Under the pieces are notes generated by a model. The model ran no database searches. It was not told where the DNA came from and worked only from the letters and a program-made list of their open reading frames with translations. Below are positions 34,475-41,020 of a stretch of 64,000 nt of DNA, piece by piece; positions within the stretch are counted from its first letter, which is position 1; every line of letters starts with the position of its first letter. The position numbers and the translations under genes are program-made. This DNA comes from Sphingomonas sp. Leaf22. Its GTDB lineage: Bacteria > Pseudomonadota > Alphaproteobacteria > Sphingomonadales > Sphingomonadaceae. The stretch covers positions 90,857 through 154,856 of the forward strand of contig NZ_LMKP01000044.1 in NCBI RefSeq assembly GCF_001421715.1, in the 5' to 3' direction.

Positions 34475-34965
34475 GGTCGGAACTCCACGCTGGCATTGAC
34501 CCGGCCGGAGGTCGAACCGCGCTGCATCGTCACCCGCCGCACGGCAATCGTGCTGGTCGATGCGACCGAACTCAACCACGTCACCACCGCCGGATAAGGC
34601 GCGTCGGTCAGCGTAGCGGTGACGCCGCCATTCGCCTCGGCCAGCACCGGCTGCAACCCGGCGGTCGTCGCTGCCGATGCGATCACCGTTTGCGGCGGTC
34701 CGGCGGCGGTCGTCGCCGGTGCGCTTTCCAGCCGCCCGGCGGCACGCACCCGCGCCATCAGCGTCTCCGCCTGCCGGATATCGGCACGCGCCTGCGCCCG
34801 TGCTGCCTGCACCGGCTTGACTACGCCGTACACCAGCACGACCCCGGCGAGCAGCGCCGCCAGCGTCCCCACCAGCACCCGCTCGCGCATGGTCAGCCCC
34901 TGCCACCAGCCGTCGAACCGGGCGAGGGCGGCCTCGATCCGGGCGCTGCGCCGGACCATGCTCAT
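34471..34965 (-). CDS. gspM: Type II secretion protein GspM
   Basis: A 164-residue bitopic inner-membrane protein. A short cytoplasmic N terminus is followed by one membrane helix (VLVGTLAALLAGVVLVYGVV, about 29-48), a coiled-coil-like Ala/Arg stretch (50-75) and a ferredoxin-like periplasmic domain. GspM stabilises GspL in the platform. The start at 34965 overlaps the gspL stop; ATG 34959 is an alternative. It sits between gspL and gspE with four-base overlaps on both sides. Confidence 0.9.
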   Translation of the reverse strand: MSMVRRSARIEAALARFDGWWQGLTMRERVLVGTLAALLAGVVLVYGVVKPVQAARAQARADIRQAETLMARVRAAGRLESAPATTAAGPPQTVIASAATTAGLQPVLAEANGGVTATLTDAPYPAVVTWLSSVASTSTIAVRRVTMQRGSTSGRVNASVEFRP

Positions 34966-36071
34966 GCCCCGCGCGCCACGATGCGCAGCGCCCCGCCGGG
35001 GGCGGCGCTCACCTGTGCGGCGACGCCGGCGGCGGACAATGCGGCGCGCAGCCGGTCGGCCATGCCGGTTTCGGGCGACTGGCAATCGAGGGTCAGCGCG
35101 TTTCCTTCGAAATCCATCCGGTTAACGACCAATGCCGGTCCGATCGGCGACAGCGCCCCGGCAACGCGCGACAGCAACGGCACGAAGCGGTTGGAACCGG
35201 TCGGGCGCGGCAGCAGGTCGGCGACCCGCACCATGAAATCGTCGCCGCCGGTCGGCACCGACGGCGCGGTCGTCACCACCAGTTGTTGCAGCGCCGCCTG
35301 CCGCCGCTCGGCGATGCGTTGCAACATCAGCGTGTCGGCGACCGCGATCACGCCATGCGCCAGCGCGGCCGCACCGAGGATCATCGCCACCTTGCGCGTC
35401 GTGCTCGGCCATGCCGTCCGGCGGCGGGCATAGGCACCCTGCCGCAGATCGATCGGCGCATCGGCGATGCGCTGGTCGAGCGGCGCGGGCGGGAACGCCA
35501 CGCCGTCGCCCGCCATCGCCGCTGGCAACGGGTCGCCCAGCGCCTGCACGGCCGGCCGCCCCGCCGCCTCCCACGCCGCGACCAGCATCGGCAGCGGCAT
35601 GGCGAAGCCGGTGCCGTCGGCGGCGCGGACCAGCGCGCGGCCACCGGTCACCTCGACGCTCCATCCCTCGACCGGCGCGGCCAGCGTCAGCGCGTCGGGC
35701 ACGAACGCCGCGCCGCCGATCCCGGCGGCATCGGCGATCGCCACCCATTCGGTCATGACGCCGTGCCGCACGACCGCGACCAGATAGCGCCGGTCGCCGA
35801 TCGCATCGCCCAGCACCAGATGCACGGCATCGATCGGATCGGCTATCCGGTCCTCGACCGCGAACGGCAGCGCCGCCAGCCGTTTCGCCCGACTGGGCAG
35901 CGGCAGGTCGACGCTGAGCAGAAGGACCGATTCGGACGGGACGAGCAAGGTTGTTGCGGGGACCGTGCCATCGACTACAATAGCATTGCCGCCCGCGACA
36001 GCCCACACGCCGGCGGCCGGACCGGCGGGGGCAGGTTCGATTGTCAAAATGGCTTCATCGTGTGGACGCAT
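34962..36071 (-). CDS. gspL: Type II secretion protein GspL
   Basis: A 369-residue protein that links the GspE ATPase to the periplasm. The N-terminal 230 residues form the actin-like cytoplasmic domain (VLLLSVDLPLPSRAKRLAAL, PFAVEDRIADP and HLVLGD are typical). One membrane helix is near 262-285 (VAMILGAAALAHGVIAVADT) and the periplasmic ferredoxin-like domain ends the protein. The start is placed at ATG 36071. An in-frame ATG at 36089 is also possible, but it would overlap the start of divergent gspG. Confidence 0.92.
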   Translation of the reverse strand: MRPHDEAILTIEPAPAGPAAGVWAVAGGNAIVVDGTVPATTLLVPSESVLLLSVDLPLPSRAKRLAALPFAVEDRIADPIDAVHLVLGDAIGDRRYLVAVVRHGVMTEWVAIADAAGIGGAAFVPDALTLAAPVEGWSVEVTGGRALVRAADGTGFAMPLPMLVAAWEAAGRPAVQALGDPLPAAMAGDGVAFPPAPLDQRIADAPIDLRQGAYARRRTAWPSTTRKVAMILGAAALAHGVIAVADTLMLQRIAERRQAALQQLVVTTAPSVPTGGDDFMVRVADLLPRPTGSNRFVPLLSRVAGALSPIGPALVVNRMDFEGNALTLDCQSPETGMADRLRAALSAAGVAAQVSAAPGGALRIVARGA

Positions 36072-36081
36072 TGGGGCGTGG

Positions 36082-36567
36082 ATGCGCATCTTATTCCGAA
36101 AGTTTCGTGACACCTTGGCCGCGAACCCCGCCGCCCGCAAGGTTTCTGTCCCCGACCGCGAGGCGGGGCTGACATTGGTCGAAATGATCGTCGTGCTGGC
36201 GATCATCGCGCTGGTCGCCGCACTGATCGTGCCCAACGTCATCAACCGCCCCGATCAGGCGCGGGTGACGACCGCCGGCACCGACATCAAATCGATCTCC
36301 GCCGCGCTGAAAATGTACCGGCTGGACAATGGCGACTATCCGACGACGACGCAGGGGCTGAAGGCGCTGTTCGAAAAACCGACCCAGCCGCCGGTCCCCG
36401 GTGCCTATCCGCCCGACGGCTATCTGTCGCAGATGCCGCAGGACCCATGGGGCAATCCCTATGTCTACGAATCGACCGGCGGACGATTCACGATCAAGTC
36501 GCTCGGCAAGGACGGCAAGCCCGGCGGCGAGGGACTCGACGCCGATATCGACGGGACGGCGCGCTGA
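36082..36567 (+). CDS. gspG: Type II secretion major pseudopilin GspG
   Basis: A 161-residue major pseudopilin. The prepilin peptidase site is Gly-Leu in EAG/LTLVEMIVVLAIIALVAA, with the +5 Glu and the hydrophobic helix. The GspG-specific C terminus has LDNGDYPTTTQGLKAL and PQDPWGNPYVYESTG, including the calcium-binding loop. The leader of about 29 residues is long; the start at ATG 36082 is the only ATG, and a TTG at 36115 would shorten it. It is divergent from gspL with ten bases or fewer between. Confidence 0.95.
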   Translation: MRILFRKFRDTLAANPAARKVSVPDREAGLTLVEMIVVLAIIALVAALIVPNVINRPDQARVTTAGTDIKSISAALKMYRLDNGDYPTTTQGLKALFEKPTQPPVPGAYPPDGYLSQMPQDPWGNPYVYESTGGRFTIKSLGKDGKPGGEGLDADIDGTAR

Positions 36568-36581
36568 TCGAGCCCCATGAT

Positions 36582-36678
36582 CGTCACCCCCGCGCAGGCG
36601 GGGGTCCATATCCGCCGACGCCGCGACTCCATCGCGACCTTGGGCGGCAATGGACTCCCGCCTGCGCGGGAGTGACGG
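36582..36678. repeat. CCGCGCAGGCGGGG-type repeat between gspG and gspH
   Basis: CACCCCCGCGCAGGCGGGGG at the left and CTCCCGCCTGCGCGGGAGTG at the right enclose about 50 bases. It is a relative of the element at 26261-26358. The GTG start codon of gspH and the GGGA before it lie in the right arm. Confidence 0.8.
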
Positions 36679-37127
36679 ACCGTGATTCCCAATCCGGCAT
36701 GACCCTGATCGAAATGCTGATCGTCCTTGCGATCATCGGCGTGGCGGCGGGTGCGGTCAGCCTCGGCATCGGTGCCGCCACCCGCGCCCCCAATGTCGAG
36801 GCGGAGGCGCGGCGCTTCGCCGTGCGGCTGCAGGCGGCGGCGGACGATGCGATGCTCGGCGACCAGCTGATCGCGCTGACCACCGAAACCCATGGCTATG
36901 GCTTTGCGCAGGTCGGGGCGAGGGGCCTGACCCCGCGGACCGACGGGCCGCTGGGGTTCCATACCCTGCCCGGCGGCATGGTGATGACGCTCGACGTCGC
37001 CCCGCCGGTGGTCCTCGGCGTCGATGGCACCGGCCAGCCGCTGGGCGCGACGATCACCGGCGGCGACCAGACGTGGCGGGTTCGCTATGACGGCATCACC
37101 GCCCGCGCGACCAAGGTGACGCAATGA
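36672..37127 (+). CDS. gspH: Type II secretion minor pseudopilin GspH
   Basis: A 151-residue minor pseudopilin. GTG 36672 gives a short leader (MTDRDSQSG) before the cleavage site Gly/Met and the helix MTLIEMLIVLAIIGVAAGAV with Glu at +5. The C-terminal half holds the GspH beta-domain (TLPGGMVMTLDVAPP). No ATG upstream gives a sensible leader, and the GTG with GCGGGA before it lies inside a dispersed repeat. Its stop overlaps an ATG (ATGA at 37124) in the frame of gspI. Confidence 0.9.
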   Translation: MTDRDSQSGMTLIEMLIVLAIIGVAAGAVSLGIGAATRAPNVEAEARRFAVRLQAAADDAMLGDQLIALTTETHGYGFAQVGARGLTPRTDGPLGFHTLPGGMVMTLDVAPPVVLGVDGTGQPLGATITGGDQTWRVRYDGITARATKVTQ

Positions 37128-37627
37128 GAATCCTCCCCATCACATGGGGAGGGGGACCATGCGCAGCATGGTGGAGGGGGATCGCCGCATACGACGGCAC
37201 AGTTGCGTTGCGCCGCCCTCCCCCTCCACCATCCGCTGCGCGGACGGTCCCCCTCCCCGCAGGCGGGGAGGATTTGGAGCAAGCCGGCTTTTCTTTGATC
37301 GAGGCGATGGTGGCGCTGGCGGTACTGGCGATCGCCACGGTAGGGCTGATCGGCGCGGTCGAGCAGCATATCGATTCGACCCGCGGCGTCGAACGCCGTG
37401 CGATCGCGATGTGGGTGGCCGAAAACCGGCTTGCCGATTTGGAAACGGGGACGCCGGAGGCGAATGCGGACGCGGTGGACATGCTGGGGCGGCAATGGAG
37501 CGTGGCGGTGAACCGGACCGCGACCAGCGACCCCGCGCTCGACCGGGTGACGATCACCGTCGCCCCGGCGGGCGAGGCCGTGGCCATGGCCCGGCTCGAC
37601 GGTTTCCTGCGCAAGGACGCGGCATGA
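37124..37627 (+). CDS. gspI: Type II secretion minor pseudopilin GspI, with a repeat in its 5' part
   Basis: A minor pseudopilin: the processing site is Gly/Phe in EQAG/FSLIEAMVALAVLAIATVGL. The GspI motif RRAIAMWVAENRLADLETG follows, with a C-terminal beta-domain. Two starts are plausible. ATG 37124 has AAGGTG upstream and overlaps the gspH stop, but gives a 54-residue leader translated from repeat DNA (37131-37273). TTG 37274, directly after GGGGAGGA, gives an ideal five-residue leader (LEQAG) and a 117-residue product. The simplest reading is that a repeat inserted after the original start and its right end supplied a new binding site. Confidence 0.9.
   Translation: MRILPITWGGGPCAAWWRGIAAYDGTVALRRPPPPPSAARTVPLPAGGEDLEQAGFSLIEAMVALAVLAIATVGLIGAVEQHIDSTRGVERRAIAMWVAENRLADLETGTPEANADAVDMLGRQWSVAVNRTATSDPALDRVTITVAPAGEAVAMARLDGFLRKDAA
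37131..37273. repeat. GGGGAGGG-type dispersed repeat within the gspI reading frame
   Basis: TCCTCCCCATCACATGGGGA at the left and GCAGGCGGGGAGGA at the right flank nested arms GGTGGAGGGGGA and TCCCCCTCCACC, plus ACCATGCGCAGCATGG and its partial complement. The element keeps gspI open: 143 bp, with no in-frame stop. It separates the gspH stop from the conserved part of gspI. Confidence 0.8.
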
Positions 37628-38406
37628 TCGTCGTCGAACGGCTGCGCTGGCGCGAACGCTGGGTCGACTGGCTCGCCGCCGCCGCGATCGTATCGGTCGC
37701 GTTCGCGCTGGCCGGCCTCGTCTGGCGGATCGCGGGCCATGCCGGCACCGGCGCGATCACCGTGCCGTCCGCAGCACGCACCCGCGCGGTCACCGTCGAC
37801 ACCGGCCCGGCGCTCGCTTGGGCACCCTTCGGCAGCCCGACCGCCGCCGACGCCACCAGCCCCACGGCCATCCAGGCGGTGTTGAAGGGTGTGGTCTTCG
37901 CCCGCCCCGCCGAACTGTCGATCGCGTTCGTGTCGATCGGCAACGAAGCGGCCAAGCCGTTCAAGGCCGGCGATGCGCTGGCCGGCGCGCAGGTGACTGA
38001 AATCCGCCGCGACCGCATCATCCTGAACAATGGCGGGCGGCTGGAATATCTCGCCTTCCCCGATCCGTTCGGACAGGCGACGCCGACCCCCGGCCAAGCG
38101 GCTCCCGCCCCCAATTTCACCGTACAGCCCTCCACCGCCCCCGCCGCAGCCCCGCCGCCGCCGCCCAGCGCGCAGGCAGTGCTGTCGCGGCTGAACGCGA
38201 CCCCGGTCGCCGGCGGTTATGCGATCGGTGCGAACCCGCCGCCCGGCATGCGTGCGGGCGACGTCATCCAGTCGGTCAACGGCGCCGCCCTGACCGACCC
38301 GTCGGCGGTCAACGCCGCCATCGCCAGCGCCGCCGCATCGGGGCAGGCCCAGGTCACCATCCTTCGCGACGGCAAGCCGAACACCGTCTCCATTCCCATT
38401 CGTTAG
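37624..38406 (+). CDS. gspC: Type II secretion protein GspC
   Basis: A 260-residue protein that links the platform to the secretin. One membrane helix (about 14-36) is followed by the homology region (LKGVVFARPAELSIAFVSIG to RLEYLAF, about 80-145), a Pro/Ala linker and a C-terminal PDZ domain (about 175-260, NPPPGMRAGDVIQSVNG). ATG 37624 overlaps the gspI stop by four bases. It is followed by gspD after 12 bases, the usual C-D pairing. Confidence 0.93.
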   Translation: MIVVERLRWRERWVDWLAAAAIVSVAFALAGLVWRIAGHAGTGAITVPSAARTRAVTVDTGPALAWAPFGSPTAADATSPTAIQAVLKGVVFARPAELSIAFVSIGNEAAKPFKAGDALAGAQVTEIRRDRIILNNGGRLEYLAFPDPFGQATPTPGQAAPAPNFTVQPSTAPAAAPPPPPSAQAVLSRLNATPVAGGYAIGANPPPGMRAGDVIQSVNGAALTDPSAVNAAIASAAASGQAQVTILRDGKPNTVSIPIR

Positions 38407-38418
38407 GGTTTCCCCGCC

Positions 38419-40464
38419 GTGCGCCATCGCCTCGTTTCCGCGTTCCTGTCCCTCACGCTCGCCGCGACCAGCCTGTCGCCGGTCATGGGCCAGACGCAGG
38501 CGGCCGACATCGTCGTCAACATGCGCGGCGTCGAGATCGCCGACGTCGCCGATCAGATCAGCCGCATCACCGGCCGCACGCTGATCCTCGACCCGACGGT
38601 CAAGGGGCAGGTGACGGTCACCTCCGCCGAACCGCTGTCGCCGGCGGGCGTGTGGGAACTGTTCCAGTCGGTGCTGCGCGCCAACGGCTTCGCGGCGGTC
38701 CGCTCGGGCTCGGCATGGCGGATCATTCCGCAGGCGAACGCGGTGCGCGACGGCGGGGTGCGCGGGCGCGGCGTCGGCGGGCAGGAACTGACCACGCGGA
38801 TGGTGCGGCTGTCGAACGTCCCCTCGGCGGATGCCGCGCGGATCGTCCGTCCGCTGGTCGCGAGCTTCGGCAGCGTCGAACCGCTGACCCAGCCCAACGC
38901 GATTGTCGTCACCGACTATGCCGACAATGTCCGCCGGATCGAGGCGCTGGCCCGCTCGCTCGACGGTGGCGGTGGATCGACCTTTGCCACGATCACGCTC
39001 GCCAACGGCAACGCCGCCGATATCGCGACGGCGATGCAGACGGTGCTGGGCGAAGGCGGCGCGCGGGTCGCGGGCGATGCGCGCAGCAACACCATCCTCG
39101 TTCGCGGCACCCCCGCCGGCGTCGCCGAGGCGCGGCGCATCGCCCAGTCGCTCGACGCGCGGGGCAGCGGCACGACCCCCTCGACCCGCGTATTCCGCCT
39201 GAACTATGCCGATGCCGAAAGCGTGACCGAGGTCCTGCGCGGCATTCTCGGCCAGCAGCAGTCCGCCTCGAATCCGGTCGCGCGGAGTCTCTCGACCACC
39301 AGCCAGCGCAACAATGCCGGCGCGGCGCTGTCGGGGCTGATCGCCAATGGCGGCGCGAGCGCGGCGGGGATCGCCGCGGCGAGCGGCGTCGGCACGGGCG
39401 GCAACGGCGGCAGCATCAGCACCGTCGGCCAGAACGCGTCGACCACCCCGGCGCAGGGCTTCACCACCCCCGACATTACCGTCCAGCCCGCCCCCGACAT
39501 CAACGCCGTCGTCGTGCGCGGCACCCCCACCGCCATCGCCCAGATCGAACGGCTGATCCCCGATCTCGACGTGCGCCGTCCGCAGGTGCTGATCGAGGCG
39601 GCGATCGCCGAGATTACCGGTCAGGATGCCGAACAGTTGGCGGTGCAGATCGGCACCTCGGGAGCGGCGCTGACCCGTGTAGAAGGGGTTGCCACATCAT
39701 TCGACAATGCTGGAGCGTCGCTCGGCGGCATTCTGCGTGCGTTGGGCGTGCCGGCGGGTAATCTGCTCGGCAATGGCATCACCGGCAATATCGGTATCGG
39801 CAACGACTTCTCGATCCTTGTGCAGGCGCTAAGCCAGTCGACCAAGGCAAACCTGCTCTCGACGCCGCAGATCACGGTGCTGGACAACAAGCTCGGTGAG
39901 TTCGTCGTCGCGCAGGAAGTGCCGTTCGTCACCGGATCGATCCTGACCGGCAACGGCACCGCCAATCCCTATACAACCATCGAACGCAAGGATGTGGGCA
40001 TCACCCTGCGGGTCCTGCCGCGCATCAATGCCGGCGACACGATCCGCCTCGAAGTCAGCCAGGAAGCGTCGTCGATCGCACCTACCCAGGTCAGCGGCGC
40101 GGCCGACATCATCACCAACAAACGATCGGCCAACACCACCGTGCTTGCCGATAATGGCCAGACGATCGTACTCGGCGGCCTGACCAGCGACGATTATCAA
40201 CGTGTCCGCAGCCAAGTGCCGATCCTCGGCGACATTCCGATCATCGGCGAATTGTTCAAGGGCCGCAACGAGAGCCGTCAGAAGCGCACGCTGTTCGTCT
40301 TCCTCAAACCCACCATCCTGCGTGACGGTGCCGACGCCGCCGCCGCCGCCCGCACCCGCTACGACCGGCTGCGACAGGAGGAAGTGTTGCAGGGCGACAA
40401 GCGCAGCCTGCTGCTCAATCCCCCCGCCCCGCGCCTGACGATGGAAATCGACGGAATCTACTGA
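38419..40464 (+). CDS. gspD: Type II secretion outer-membrane secretin GspD
   Basis: A 681-residue secretin subunit. GTG 38419 begins a signal peptide ending near VMGQTQA. N0 (about 30-100) is followed by N1-N3 domains, with a long Gly/Ser/Ala-rich insert in N3 (about 290-350, GLIANGGASAAGIAAASGVG). The secretin core contains VPFVTGS and the terminal VPILGDIPIIGELF and KRTLFVFLKPTIL. No pilotin gene is seen. It is the last gene of gspGHICD. Confidence 0.97.
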   Translation: MRHRLVSAFLSLTLAATSLSPVMGQTQAADIVVNMRGVEIADVADQISRITGRTLILDPTVKGQVTVTSAEPLSPAGVWELFQSVLRANGFAAVRSGSAWRIIPQANAVRDGGVRGRGVGGQELTTRMVRLSNVPSADAARIVRPLVASFGSVEPLTQPNAIVVTDYADNVRRIEALARSLDGGGGSTFATITLANGNAADIATAMQTVLGEGGARVAGDARSNTILVRGTPAGVAEARRIAQSLDARGSGTTPSTRVFRLNYADAESVTEVLRGILGQQQSASNPVARSLSTTSQRNNAGAALSGLIANGGASAAGIAAASGVGTGGNGGSISTVGQNASTTPAQGFTTPDITVQPAPDINAVVVRGTPTAIAQIERLIPDLDVRRPQVLIEAAIAEITGQDAEQLAVQIGTSGAALTRVEGVATSFDNAGASLGGILRALGVPAGNLLGNGITGNIGIGNDFSILVQALSQSTKANLLSTPQITVLDNKLGEFVVAQEVPFVTGSILTGNGTANPYTTIERKDVGITLRVLPRINAGDTIRLEVSQEASSIAPTQVSGAADIITNKRSANTTVLADNGQTIVLGGLTSDDYQRVRSQVPILGDIPIIGELFKGRNESRQKRTLFVFLKPTILRDGADAAAAARTRYDRLRQEEVLQGDKRSLLLNPPAPRLTMEIDGIY

Positions 40465-40527
40465 CGCGACCCGCCGCCCGGCCCGGCCGAACGGCACCGT
40501 TACTAGGGTCAAACTCTATCACCTGTG

Positions 40528-40620
40528 GTTGCCCTCACCATTCGCCGCCTTCGGCGTCTTTCCCTCTCCCGGCGGGAGAGGGAGGGAGCGGCGCAGCCGC
40601 GGAAGGGTGAGGGCGATCAC
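40528..40620. repeat. Palindromic dispersed repeat downstream of gspD
   Basis: TTGCCCTCACC at the left and GGGTGAGGGCGA at the right flank inner CCCTCTCCC/GGGAGAGGG arms. It belongs to the same broad class as 17943-18044. With the two-copy element that follows it fills most of the 556-base gap between gspD and the phosphatase gene. Confidence 0.72.
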
Positions 40621-40673
40621 ATTTGATCGAAAGCGACTCTAACGGGCGGGCGCGGCACGCCGGTCCGATATCG

Positions 40674-40960
40674 GCGCTTTCCTACACCGCGCGATCCTGC
40701 GCAGGATCGACGGCCGGGTTCGCGATCCTCGGCTGCTGCGTTTGTCGATCCGCCTGAACCATCGGCACGGTACCGATTTCGGTTGGTGGCAAGGCGGGAG
40801 AGAGGCGCGGTGCCGAAGCATCGTAACCGACGCGCAACGCCGCCACGGCCCTGAAATCGGCCTGCCGCGTCGTGGCCGGTCGGTGGCGCAACTCTGGGGC
40901 GATGTCCCGGAACCGCATCCGCCGCACGATGCGCACGAGTGTGACTTTCGTGACCTTTGA
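40674..40960. repeat. Two-copy conserved element, copy 1 (GTGACTTTCGTGACC core)
   Basis: GCGCTTTCCTACA at 40674-40686 and a 22-bp core at 40937-40958 (containing GTGACTTTCGTGACCTTT) both recur exactly at 53699-53827, with different DNA between. After the core, both copies have CGAAAC-GGC-GGCC-like sequence. No credible protein is encoded: the minus-strand frame 40682-40990 has no recognisable domain. The nature is unknown. Confidence 0.55.
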
Positions 40961-41020
40961 ACGCGAAACGGGCGGCGGCCTTTCGACCACCGCCCGCCCC
41001 GATATCGTAGAATCAAAGAC

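Noticed and set aside
40682..40990. Minus-strand 102-codon frame as a real gene
   Set aside because: No binding site or domain; it spans the two-copy element and its translation is basic and featureless.
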